This document shows, one piece after another, positions 33,528 through 44,182 of a DNA stretch of 64,000 nucleotides. Position 1 is the first letter of the stretch. Every line of letters begins with the position of its first letter. A program made the translations under genes and the position numbers. The notes beneath the pieces are model-generated. The model did no database searches. It was not told the DNA's origin and saw nothing but the letters and a program-made list of their open reading frames with translations. This stretch comes from Przewalskia tangutica (taxonomy: Eukaryota; Streptophyta; Magnoliopsida; Solanales; Solanaceae), in the NCBI GenBank assembly GCA_029844215.1, contig CM056724.1, positions 36,432,446 to 36,496,445 of the forward strand. The letters are read 5' to 3'.

Positions 33528-36500
33528 TGTCACGACCCGACCCCGGGCCGCGACTGGTGCCCTACCTGGGCACCCTCAAAACATACAACATAATAAACTG
33601 CTGCGGAAAATAAGTAACACATTTTTTTTTCTTAAAACCAAGGAAAAGCCGATAAGGCTGCCGTAATATAAATCACCCAAAAAGGGCTTACACTATCCAA
33701 AAATGTAATTACAACTCTAACCACCAAATTACACGTGAATACAGCACTCTAAGATTTGAACACCTACTATGGCGGGACAAGGCCCCGCCGCACTCTGAAT
33801 ATACATAGCCATGACAACTCCGAACATCGAGCCATCTCAAGACTTGAACCAGATCCTAAGCTCGCGGATCCATAATAACAGACCTAAACTCGCGGACATT
33901 TAACGCAGCTTCGGCGGGTCATAACAAAAATTTAATATGGAACAAAAATAAAGTACAAGAAATGATCATAATCAGACAAAAGAATGAAAAGGACAAGTAT
34001 AAAAATACATAACAGATCCTGCCGTGTCATTACCACTTATGAACTTAATTTCACATCAATATCTTTTTCCATTCCATTAAGAGTTATAGCCATATCTTAC
34101 GTACTTACATAGGAAAAGTCATTAAGTTCATTTCTATCTAACTTACTTATCTTTCATAACATAGTCCGGCCCACTACGGAGGGACACATATACTACCCGG
34201 CCCAAACTGGGACGCGATCAGTCACACCAATATCAAAGCATGCCCGTGGAATCCCCCATCACTGTCGACAGCTAAAAGTGTAAACATAACCATGGGTCTC
34301 ACGCCCATAAAATCAATCAAAACAGGTGGTATAACGTCTGGGGGCTTGCCCCTCATTTATACTCTTACCACGGAGTATGGTGTGCGGGGTATAACGTCTT
34401 GGGCTTGCCCTCATTTATACTCTTACCCGGAGAAGGTGGTATAACGTCTGGGCTTGCCTCATTTATACTCTTACCCTATCTCGACTCGTCAAATAACACA
34501 TAAAGCGGGTGGTGCAGTCTTGGGATTTACCCCTCACTTATACTCTTACCCTGGAGAAGGTGGTATAACGTCTTGGGGCTTGCCCCTTATTTATACTCTT
34601 ACCCTAACTCAACCGGCCATCATACATAATATAAGCACTACCGACTTATCATACATAACATAAGCACTACCGGCTTATCATACATAATATAAGCAAGTTA
34701 AGAAATCCCCTAACTTCTTATTAGCTTGTTCATATACACTCTCATTTTTGTTTACTTAAGGCACTAACATGTCATTATAAAATCCGGGAATTTAACCCAA
34801 CGTACTACGTGCCTCTACTCCTTTAAAAAGATTCTCTTTCAAATAAAACTTCCAAGATACTAATAACCGTAGTATCAAGTCATATCTACTTTTCACGACA
34901 AGTCACAATGCTTTTTAGAAATACAATTATAGGCTTCTAAATCAAGTGACTTCTTTCTTTAAAACCTTAAGCAATTGGTACCTTTAAAACAATTTTGCCC
35001 TTCTTTATTTCAAATCATTACTTGTTTATGTTACTGAAGAAAACCATTCTCTTAACCTCCCATAAAGTTATTATAACCAACTTCCCATAAAGCCGTCATA
35101 CTAACTTTATGCCTTAAACTAATTCATTCTCTTTATAACCAAGAGACTTATACTTTCAAATCAAATCACATAGCTTTCAAAACACTTCAAGTCTCTTAAC
35201 TTTTAAGAAAACAAGTTTCAAAGTCTTAAAAACTTCATACGTAAACTCTTTTAAAATTAGTAACATATACTTTGGTGCGTTGTGATTAAGTTATACTTAT
35301 TTATAACGATCTTATTCAAGTAGCCATGATCTAGAAAATGTAATACAATTTTGTCCTATCTTAGCTTCTATGCAGATGGAGAATTCTACTTGTTTTAACA
35401 TAATTAATTGTCATTACATTTTCCTTATTTAACGCTGCAATGGCTTGTTCGATACTTATTCTCATTCGTGCCGTAAATTAGCCAAGTCAACTCGACTCCA
35501 AATACTTCCTAACGACTCTTACCAACATCCCCCATAAGACTTGGTAAGGACTTAGGATTTCTTAGACGTAGCTTTTGCATAGAGTAAATCAACATAACTA
35601 CCTCTTAACTTCTAAGAGTAGACGGAAACATGAAATACTACTACATGTATATTTCATACATAGAATCATGCCAAAGGAAGGAATAGGTTCACATACCTCG
35701 CGACGATTATCGACAAGTAGCAAAAAGCTCCAAAGTACTTCAACCTTGCTAGCTATTCCATCCGTCAAGTAGAATACGCTATACTTGGTACTTCAACCTA
35801 AATTGGCCATAATACGTCCATTAACATCTAGCTTCGAACGTAGAATATTCTAAGTGCTAAGCCACTAAAATCTACGGAAAATCGGGCAGCACTTCCTTTG
35901 TTTTTACATACTTTGCCACCTTTTTCAAGGCCGAATACAATAACCAAACACGCCACATTTAAGGCCCAACAAGTCAGCTAACCAAAGGGGATTACACGCC
36001 TTAACAGACGTGTAAAATTCCGCCCACAAATTACATTAAACTAGTCCCCAAAGCAAATGTAAAATTCGGCAAAAAGTGCAACAACTTATCAACCTTTCCA
36101 ATTCCTTTTCAATCCAAGTTCTTAGGTCTAGCATGTTATATAGTAATAAACAACTTAACAATTATAACCACCTTAATCCACTCTTTAGATAACATGCGAC
36201 GACTAAACTAGTACTAAATTGAATTACAATCTTAAAGGCTAAATCATGCAACTTTCGGATTCCATCCAACTATTCCATAACACATATCATTCTTCATAAT
36301 ATAATCCACATGATCATTTCTAACTACTACAACATGAAATCTTGAATTATAATAGTAAGACGGAGATTAATACCTTCTTAAGCTCAAAATGCTCCAAAAC
36401 CCTAAGTCAATCCTTAGCAACTCCAACTCCTTTTCTTAACGCTCCAATCCGCTATTTGCGCACTTGAAGCTTCAAAAACTCCTCTTCTATTTCCAACTTC

Positions 36501-37216
36501 AAAGTTGAAGAACACCTTAGGGTTTCGCTATACTAACGTAAAAACGCTGCGTTTTCCGAAATCTTTCTATTGAGATATCCTTACAATACCCTTAGGGACC
36601 TTGGGTTAAAGTCTTGTGGCTAATGGATCAAAACTACAAAATTTTTGTGTGAATGAGACAAAGCCGAGAGCACTTAGCTCAAGAACAAGACCTCTCTATT
36701 TGTTTCTAAGTGGTCAAGACTCGTCTTGCACTAGTGTAGTGAATATCTAACACAGTGGAAGGCTTAGACTTAAACAAATGGGTGGCTAAGATGAAAATCA
36801 CATGGATTAAGCATTGTGGCAAGTTGACTGGTCAACAAACTCAAGCAAGACGTATCTTCCAAGATGGTCAATGACCATTATACCCTGGCAATTTCGTCCA
36901 AGACTATGGTGGGGGGGGGGGGGCCACGTGTCGCCCGCTCAGTCGTCCATAAATTTCAGAACCATGGGCCCCACAAAATGTAAAAGTCCTCGGGTGGGCC
37001 CCACGCGACCAAATTCGTAAAAATAAATTTCCATAATGATAATAAGTTCCATACTCTTCAATTAATGCATTTTGAGAACCTAATTCTCACCAATGAACAT
37101 TTTTCCTTTCCGACGTTCGGAAGATTTTCCGTCGGAAAAACAATTCTTCCTTTCGTACTAATTTCAAGTCTTGAGTTCCTTACGCACATTCTCTTAAACA
37201 TGTCCTGGAGTTACGG
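33528..37216 (-). repeat. LTR F (third chromovirus family)
   Basis: A 3.7 kb LTR begins TGTCACGACCCGACCCCGGG and shows the general plan of the other LTRs: GATCC-8/9 nt-GGATC hairpin (33852-33870), a tandem array (34325-34620), a CTTCCCATAAAG motif (35070-35101), a TCTAGAAAATGTAATA block shared with the second family (about 35330), and a promoter-proximal part with GTGGGCCCCAC (about 36990). The right end stops at GTCCTGGAGTTACGG, about 10 bases before the expected GGTGTAACA, and joins LTR H. Confidence 0.78.
34325..34620 (-). repeat. About 60-bp tandem repeat (x5) in LTR F
   Basis: Five units share GGTGGTATAACGTCTTGGGC followed by TTGCCCTCATTTATACTCTTACC. This is the family's counterpart of the minisatellites in LTRs A and D, with an unrelated unit. 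Confidence 0.85.
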
Positions 37217-37989
37217 AGAAATGAAGCTTTTCAAGAACTGGACAGTGATCCTAAGAGTGAGGATCAACAAGCTATGTACCTCAACTTGCGGCATGAACGC
37301 AGCCCCCCGAAAGAGGTCAGTACAAAATATGTACCAAGTATGTAAAACTGAAAGTGCTGTAATTTAAATCATAAAGTCTAGATATAAAAAGCTGGAGATA
37401 AGTATGATAATCAATTAACAGTACAACCGTGCCTTGCCGAAACGAAAGTAATGAAAGTCAGTTTTACCTTTTTTTTAAGACTATTTCAACACATGAATAA
37501 TAGTCACACCAAGGCTAGGGACACAAGCCCTCAAAACCATCACACAGTCCAGTAAGGGCCTCAAGCCCGCAAATATCAAAGCGTGCCCGTGGAATCCTCC
37601 ATCACTGCCGACAGCCGTAAGTGTAAAATATATACATGTAACATGCCTGTGGCATCCTACATCACTGTCGGCGTGCACATATGCAATATTTATATATCTC
37701 ATGCCCGTGGAATCCCTCATCTCGGGTACATGACTTCATGGAGAGCTAATCCATGGGGTAATAATCGTATATAATATGCCCGTGGAATCCCTCATCTTGG
37801 GTACATGTCTTTATGAGGAGCTAGTCCATAGAGTAATAGTATATAACATGGTCGCATGCCCCGGAATCCTTCATCGTATAAGCACGTCCATGGAGTAATA
37901 ATAGTATATAACATGCCCGTGGAATCCCTCATCTCGGGTATATGTCTTTATGGGGAGCTAATCCATGGAGTAATAATAGCATCCGGGAA
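37217..37989 (-). repeat. LTR H, left part (third family), split by solo LTR G
   Basis: The first about 290 bases of the LTR are missing. What remains starts near the hairpin GATCCT-AAGAGTG-AGGATC (37247-37265) and the TTGCG-CGCAG hairpin (37286-37302). From about 37575 to 37984 there are six degenerate units with GCATGCCCGTGGAATCCCTC. The sequence resumes at 48827 after the insertion; 37985-37989 is the first copy of the GGGAA duplication. Confidence 0.8.
37985..37989. other. Target-site duplication GGGAA (left) of solo LTR G
   Basis: GGGAA directly precedes TGTTATACCCC and recurs at 48822-48826 directly after GTCGTGACA. Five bases is the normal duplication for Ty3/Gypsy integration. Confidence 0.88.
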
Positions 37990-38220
37990 TGTTATACCCC
38001 GTATTTCCAGAGTATGTACGTGAGGGCGTACGTATTAAATTTTTTGCCTTAAGAATTGACAAGTTTCGAAATTTGGGCACAAGTGCCGAAAGGAGTCGTT
38101 TTTCGACGAAACGTTTCCACAGCTTTCGTAGGGAAAATTCCGGCTATGGAATTTTTAATTTTTGCGGATTTTTCCGAGAGACGTAACATTTTGGACCAAC
38201 GGGAGGGTGACATGTGTCAC
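37990..38220 (+). repeat. Solo LTR G, first part (second family, plus strand)
   Basis: It starts TGTTATACCCCGTATTTCC and continues as the reverse complement of the LTR D right end (GCGGATTTTTCCGAGAGACG, then CCAACGGGAGGGTGACATGT). It breaks at GTCAC, where the Athila element is inserted, and resumes at 45560. Confidence 0.88.
38216..38220. other. Target-site duplication GTCAC (left) of the Athila element
   Basis: GTCAC immediately before TGATCGG is repeated at 45555-45559 immediately after GCGCATCA. This confirms both element ends. Confidence 0.9.
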
Positions 38221-38424
38221 TGATCGGTGTATTTTATATACACCTTTTGAGTCTGTTTTAGTTAGTCTTTTGTCCCATTTTGCACATATAAGTGTCGTAT
38301 TAGGATAGTTTTTCTTTCTATTGAGTCAAAGTGGTTGAAATGGCCAAATGGCGGAAAAGGAGCAAAAAGAGGGCAAAAGAGGAGATGCCAGAGCTGAAAA
38401 CAGAGAAAGTGGCGAACGGCGAAT

Positions 38425-38660
38425 CCAGACTGCGCGCGCGCCTCGCAGCCGGTAGGCGCGCGCTTATTATTCGTAGAAGTGCGAAGATCCAGCGCGCGCC
38501 TCGTGAGACTGAAATAGGCCGCGGCGCTAAACATCCGAGAAGTCACAGAGTTGCAGCGGCCGCGCGCCTCGCATGCCAGAATATCGGCGCGCGCCAAAAC
38601 ACCCGGTATTGCAGAACTTTAGCGCCGCGGGCGCCGACAAGCAGGCGCGCGACGCTGAAA
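38425..38660 (+). repeat. CpG-rich GGCGCGCG repeat block in the Athila 5' LTR
   Basis: Several GCGCGCGCC and CGCGGCGC segments spaced about 45-65 bases apart are separated by purine-rich linkers such as GAAGTCACAGAGTTG. The 3' LTR has the counterpart at about 44370-44595, and a similar block lies inside the element at 42435-42650. Antisense and sense open frames over this block are by-products of its composition. Confidence 0.75.
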
Positions 38661-38721
38661 AATTAGGTCTTTTGACGGATTTTTGGGCCAGCTGCAGGGG
38701 AAAAGAAGGGAGACGTTTAAA

Positions 38722-38731
38722 CCTATAAAGG
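38722..38731 (+). promoter_or_regulatory. TATA box of the Athila 5' LTR
   Basis: CCTATAAAGGAGAAC, followed about 30 bases later by TTCAAGGGTTCCC. The 3' LTR has CCTATAAAAGG at 44654-44664, so one A has been lost here or gained there. Confidence 0.7.
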
Positions 38732-39620
38732 AGAACCCTAGGCGCTTTTCAAGGGTTCCCTTTCTTGCCAAACACAAGGTTTTCTTGCCTAGAGATTGGA
38801 GACCCAAACATTAGTAATTTCTTTTCTTTTCTTTTCTTTAATTCAGTTTTGCATGATGAACTTTGAATTAGTTCTTGTCATATTCATGGCTAGGAACTAA
38901 TTCTCTTATAGGGCTTTCTATGTTGAATTCTTGAATCTTATGTTATAAAGTAATGCATGCTTATGGTTATTATTCTTATTGAGAGATCTATCCAATAATT
39001 GAGTTGAATTCTTGGTAGCTAATTGACAACTAGTTATCACTATATGATTTCTAATCGATTCGAAAAGGAGGATTGTGAATATCTTTGTAAGTTGGGTGAC
39101 GGTCTTGAATTGGGGATGAAAATACCTCAATTAGATTTGTAGCGTTGATGAGAGGCTTAACAACCCTAATTTTGCATCAGTGCGTGACGGCCAACTAGGT
39201 TTTTGTGCTTAATCCTCCTATAGAGTTACCCTTATCGTGAAAGTTAGGTAAGGAACAATCTGGGTTGAGTGTTTATATAACCCTAACGGAGTATAAAACG
39301 ATTTCAGAAACTCGCTTTCTCCAAAAGAAGAACACCATAAGTAATGCATTAGTAAGTAACATAAGCGGATAGTAAGGATACATAGAAGCCCTATTCTCAT
39401 CACATCCGAATTAAATCTTTATAATTAATTAGCTTTTATAATTCTTAGTCATAAACAACCAATCACTCATTAATTCACCAAATAGATACTAGAAAATAGA
39501 TAATTGGTACTTGAACCCTAATCTGCAGGACGATATTCGGTCTTATCTAAGACTATACTACTTGATACGATAACGTGCACTTGCGTTTAAAAGTGTGTGC
39601 ATATTACGCGCATCAAGTTT

Positions 39621-39638
39621 TTGCGCCACTGTCGATTA
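39621..39638 (+). other. Athila primer-binding site (tRNA-Asp-like, mutated)
   Basis: TTGCGCCACTGTCGATTA follows the LTR end by five bases. The usual Athila/Tat site is TGGCGCCACTGTCGGGGA; three positions near the end and one near the start differ. The type call rests on that remembered consensus. Confidence 0.75.
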
Positions 39639-41330
39639 GGCAATAGTTCAATATCAAATTATCTATTTTTAATTTCTAATTTGGATTTAATTTTCATTTT
39701 TTTATTTATTTATTTTTAGTTTCTCTACGAAAATCGAGTGCCGTGATTCTTTGTTTGTTTTGATCTTTCTCGTGATATCGGTTTATGCGAAGGAGAAGAG
39801 GAGGCGACACTCTTGTTCCAATCCGGAAATTGAGAAAGCTGCAAACGAGCGAAAGAATCGAATTGCAACGTTGATAGAAATGGGCCGGTGCTCCCAACAA
39901 TAACAGGATGAGAGAAGGGTTAGGTGAAAATCAACTTAACCTGTGAGATCCTCGGCAAGTGCCAATAGATATGGAGGACGGGGTTCGAATCCACGAGAAA
40001 GAAGTGCAGGAGATTATGTGCTACCAAGAGTGAATGGAGCCTGAGACTTGCATTAGGCTCCCTGACAGAGCCAACAATTTCGAGATAAAACCAATGATTC
40101 TCGAGCATGGTGCAGCCTGATGCGATTCGGAGGATCGCCATCGAGGATCCACATATGCACATAGCAAATTTCTTGGAGCTATGTGCCACTTTCGATATAT
40201 CTGCGTTCGACGATCTTGCGTCAGATTGAGGCTCTTTCCCTTCTCACCGTGGATAGAGCAAAAGTATGGTTGAATTCCTGCCCGGTGATTCGATATTTAC
40301 ATGGCACGAGCGCATGAAATTCCTAGCCAAGTTCTTTCCACCTGTAAAGCGGAAAATTAAGAGGAGTTGAACAACTTCTATCAGTGATGGAAGTCCTTAT
40401 ATGAAGCATGTGAGAGATTCAAGGATCTACAGAGGAAGTGTCCACACCATTGCATTGAGTTGTGGAACTTGGTTCATATTTTCTACAACGGTGACGGTAC
40501 AACGTAACCATCATAGATGCACGTGCGGTGGGGCATTCATGAGGAAAACAGCCCACGGCGCCGAGTTATTAGAAGATATGGCCACTAACAACCATGTATC
40601 ACCAAGAGAGAGGGCAACCAGGTGGGAGAAGAAGCGTGGTCCATGAAGTAGATGCTATTCTTTGCTTTGAACGCACAAGTGGCTCTTCTAGCGAAACAAT
40701 TGCAGAACATACCGTGTCGATGAATCTTTGTGCAATCGCTACAAAATCGTGAGATATGTGGCGGCACATACATTTGATAGGTGTCCTTCATGGATACCAA
40801 CAACATCCCAATGGAGCAGCAGTGTCAAGCGGAGGTAACTACCAGAGCGGCAGAAACAACCCTACTCAAACACTTATAATCCAGGTGGAGGAATCACCCA
40901 AACTTCTCATGGAGAGAGATCGGGGCAGCAAAATCGATGCGGGGCCAAGAAACCAATATCGGCAGCGAGAATCGGTATAGGGGCGATGCAGAACCAAGAT
41001 GCAGAATCAATGACCTTCACTCAAGCCCCCCAGCCTCAACAGCTCAATGCACCAGGTCAGCAAGAAAAACCAGATGAGCTTAAAGCAGCCATGACAGCAC
41101 TTGCCAACGCCCAGACGCAGTTTATAACAGAATCTAGATCCTCGTTGAAACTTGGAAACACAGTAGGACAATAGCAAAGCAGCAAACATCGAAAGCGGGG
41201 GACATTGCCAAGCAATGCGAGGTAAATCCAGGGAGCAATGTAAGCGGTCAGGTTGAGAAGTGGAAAACAATTGGAGCAACGGCCGCACCAATAGTTGAGA
41301 GAGCGAGTTAGAAAAGATAAGGTGATCAAC
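39639..41330 (+). pseudogene. gag: Athila gag, heavily frameshifted
   Basis: Recognisable in mixed frames: NPEIEKAANERK (about 39825), RANNFEIKPMILEHGAA (about 40065), EDPHMHIANFLELCATFDIS (about 40143-40205), FLAKFFPP (about 40320), YEACERFKDLQRKCPHH (about 40405), IELWNLVHIFYNGDGTT, ALNAQVALLAKQLQNI (about 40665), and TLPSN with REQC near 41205. This order is that of Athila gag. At least ten stops and shifts interrupt it. Gag makes the particle; the present copy cannot. Confidence 0.88.
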
Positions 41331-42135
41331 CTAGCCCGGTGATAGAAAACTCCGAGAAGGAGTATACTGAAAGATTCCTTTCCCCGGAGATTACAAAGGA
41401 AAGCGGTCGATAAACAATTTTCCAAATTCTTGGAGGTATTCAGAAGTTGCACATCAACATACCGTTTATAGAGGCTTTGGAGCAGATGCCATCTTACTTC
41501 AAGTTCATGAAAGAAATCTTGGGAAAAAGAGGAAACGGCCGAATATGAGATAGTAGCACTAATGTAAGAGTGTAGTGCTATCTTACAAAAGAAATTGCCA
41601 CCAAAGCTAAAGGACCTGGAAGCTTTACACTACCATGCACATGGGCGGTGACTTGCACAGAGCCTTGTGTGATCTAGGCGAGTATAAATTTGATGCCCTA
41701 TCGGTTTTCAAAAGATTGGAGTTAGAGAAGCGAACCACCACTGTGAGTCTGTGACTAATGGCCGACGGGATGATGGTTCATCCACGAGGAAGATTGAGGA
41801 TGTGATTGTGAAGGTAGGAAAATTTTTCTTTCCTGCAGACTTCCTCATTCGGATATGGAAGAAGATGCAATCCCGATCATATTGGGAGGCCATTCCTAGC
41901 GGGTAGAGCCTTGATTGACGTTGAAGAGGAGAGCTAACGCCAAGAGTGGAGAACGAAGAGATGGTGTTTAAAGTCTTTAAACACGTCATTGAGCAAGAAC
42001 TGTAAGTGGGTGTTTTGCAATCAACACCACCAAACCCCATGCGAGCCATTGCAATGCAACCAAAGAATGATGAGCCCGAAAGCAAGCATGGTTTCTTTGA
42101 GATGACACTAAATGAGGTAATTGTTCAAACTCCTA
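41331..42135 (+). pseudogene. pol: Athila protease region, frameshifted
   Basis: Segments in order: ECSAILQKKLPPKLKD (about 41570), then a stretch aligned with the protease active region, ALCDLGEYKFDALSVFK-like wording in shifted frames (41665-41715), KIEDVIVKVGKFFFPADFLI (about 41790-41850), and ELTPRVENEEMVFKVFKHVI (41930-41990). This matches the Athila protease C-terminus. The active-site triplet, normally DLGAS, is not intact in any frame I can read. Confidence 0.78.
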
Positions 42136-42229
42136 CTACCGATAATGCTAAAAAGAAAAGGAGAAAAGGAAACGCCAAATGTGGCGGAAATGGATTAGTT
42201 GGGGACTTAATCCACCCTGCTAGTAAGTC

Positions 42230-42300
42230 TAAGGAACTTGCGTCATTAAAAGACGTTAAAAAAGGCGCTTGTTGGGAGGCAACCCAACGCTTTTTTAATT
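42230..42300 (+). other. Athila post-pol motif with GTTGGG hairpin and T run
   Basis: The motif GTTGGG-AGGCAA-CCCAAC (42271-42288) forms a six-pair stem followed by GC and TTTTTTAATT. A GGGAGGCAACCCA motif downstream of the integrase is common in Athila/Tat elements, so its presence marks the point where pol would have ended. A terminator-like or RNA-structural role is possible but not shown. Confidence 0.6.
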
Positions 42301-42377
42301 ATGTTATTTTAATTTACATCGTTATTTTATTTTAGTTTGTCTAAGAACGATCTCACGGTATTGGATCTTGTTGTTTT

Positions 42378-42970
42378 GTGATTGTGATACAAGAAATTAA
42401 ACCGGGACGAAATAAATCAAGAAAAGCAAGGATTTCAGAGCGGAGTAGCGCGGCTCAGAGCAGCGGCGCCAAAAGATCTGAACAGGTTCGGAAGTTTAAG
42501 AGCGCGGCTCGGAGCGAGGGCAGCGGTGGAATTCCGAAAGTTGGCGAGTTTAGCGCGCGGCTCCAGGAAGCGGCGCGCGCGAAAAATCGAACGAGCGCAG
42601 ATGTTTGGGAGCCGCGGCGCCAAAAGCAGGGCAGCGGCGCCGAAGCGGGAATCCAGAAATTTACAACGCCCAAAAACTGCACCCGCCCCCAGCCTGTGAC
42701 GGAGAGCACCACCAAGGCAGAGGCCGCCATGGATGAAGATGAGCACGAAATATGGGCTCAATATGAGCGAGACCCAGCCACCGGCCAACCACAAGAGCAG
42801 AACCTTCAGAGCCCACAATGGGGCAATTGTACCAACACCAGAAGGAGATGATGCAGACTTTGCAAACAGTAATACAAGGACAGCAAGAAACAAGGCAACA
42901 AATCGACGAGCTGAGTGCCTTGTTCAACCAATGGTCGATGCATTATCCACCGCCACCACCACCATTTTAA
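42378..42970 (+). pseudogene. Athila 3' ORF with coiled coil and polyproline end, one frameshift
   Basis: An open frame from 42378 crosses a CpG-rich repeat (42435-42650) and ends MDEDEHEIWAQYERDPATGQ then PQEQNLQSPQWG. After a minus-one shift near 42825 the reading continues as LYQHQKEMMQTLQTVIQGQQ, a heptad-like Gln-rich helix with IDELSALFNQW, and closes with MHYPPPPPPF and TAA at 42968-42970. The continuity across the shift suggests one former protein with a coiled coil and a proline tail. I do not recognise the family; the position is that of the extra 3' ORF of Athila-type elements. Confidence 0.5.
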
Positions 42971-44182
42971 CCAAAGTTTGTAAGTGTCTTATTTTCTTTA
43001 CTGTCTTTGAGTCTACACACATTGGGGACAATGTGTGATTTAAGTTTGGGGGTGTGTTTTTGTGTTTTTGTGTTTTAGTTTTTATTTGTGTGTCATGTTA
43101 TGTTTTATTTAATTTTTTTTTTATTTGTTTTATGTTTATTTTGAGTCACCAAAATTTTTTTCTTTCTTGAGTCATAATTGCCTGTCAAAGATCATGTATG
43201 CTGTAGTTGCTAGAAACACCTAGTAAAGTAATGTGGAATAATGTAAAGGAATTGAAGCAACTAATCTAAACACTTAGGTTAGATATGCCAAAAGCTCAAA
43301 AAATCTGTCTATTTGGAGTTTCTTGCTTGAGTTATGCATGCAAAATGATAAATGCTTATGTGTTATGAGTGCTTGCTATTTGAGGCGAAATAGTTAGGAT
43401 ATGCATGTTAGGGAGATGACTCAGGCATTTCTTTGATAGCCAATTCTTACCATTCTTTTCTATCCGTGCTTTAAAAATATCCCTAGTATCCCATTGAGCC
43501 TAAATTTGACACTTCTTCTTTGACACCACATATTCCCACAAAATTGTGCCATAAGTGAAAATATGAAATAGTGGAGTACATTGTGTTAAAAAGAAGAAAC
43601 AAAAGAGTGAACAAGTTTGATGCACCCTAATGGAAAAGTAATAAGAAAGAGGCAAAGCCTAAGTTTGGGGGTGCCTATTTGTATAATACACTTCACTCTC
43701 CCAAAACAAAGAGGGAAGGATAGAATTGAAGTGAAGGAAAGAATCAAAAGAAAAAGGGAAAAATTGAAAAGCCAAAGAGCTTAGTGCAGGAAAAATGAGC
43801 CTAAATGTCTATCTTTACCAACCCCTACCTAAGCCTACATTACAACCTCAAAGTCTCAAGATCTCTTTTATGCATATCCGAATTAGTGGAGAATAGCAAG
43901 TAAGCATGCCATAGGAATTCTTGAATTTATATGCATGATTTAGTATATGAACTTCCATTTAAGCATGATAAGTATGAGTTTGCGAAATATCTAGCTCAAA
44001 GTGTTGAAATTTCATGCTATATGTTTCTCGTATTATTACGCTAACCTTCATGTTTTTCTAGTTAACATCTATGCAGAAAAGTGATTAATGATGAGAGTCC
44101 TTTATTTTTCATTCTTTTGAGTCTTTTATTGTATTTCTTTCTATCTTTGCTCGAGGCGAGCAAAGGTTAAGTTTGGGGTATT
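42971..44182 (+). mobile_element. Athila 3' untranslated region with repeated polypurine tracts
   Basis: No coding block. The motif TAAGTTTGGGGGTG appears at about 43039 and 43667, and in the form TTAAGTTTGGGGTATT immediately before the 3' LTR (44167-44182). The last is the functional polypurine tract by position; the two upstream copies are extra. A CTCGAGGCGAGCAAAGG segment lies just upstream of it. Confidence 0.7.

Larger units (their letters stand above)
38221..39615 (+). repeat. 5' LTR of the Athila-type element
   Basis: 1395 bp, TGATCGGTGTATTTT to TTACGCGCATCA. It carries a CpG-rich repetitive block (about 38425-38660), a TATA box (38722-38731), and an AT-rich U5 half. Most AT-rich parts match the 3' LTR closely; the CpG-rich block differs strongly by indels. 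Confidence 0.92.

Noticed and set aside
27030..36920. Long G runs (near 27036, 27575, 32735, 36911) as possible G-quadruplex or regulatory elements
   Set aside because: They are single homopolymers whose length differs between sister LTRs; sequencing length error is the simpler view, and no regularly spaced G tracts are present.
38262..38666. Overlapping 111-codon ORFs on both strands
   Set aside because: They lie over the CpG-rich repeat of the Athila LTR, where stop codons are rare by composition; the 3' LTR counterpart has different frames.
42435..42927. Minus-strand ORFs of 152, 91 and 88 codons
   Set aside because: Antisense shadows of the GC-rich Athila 3' ORF; no motif and no supporting context.
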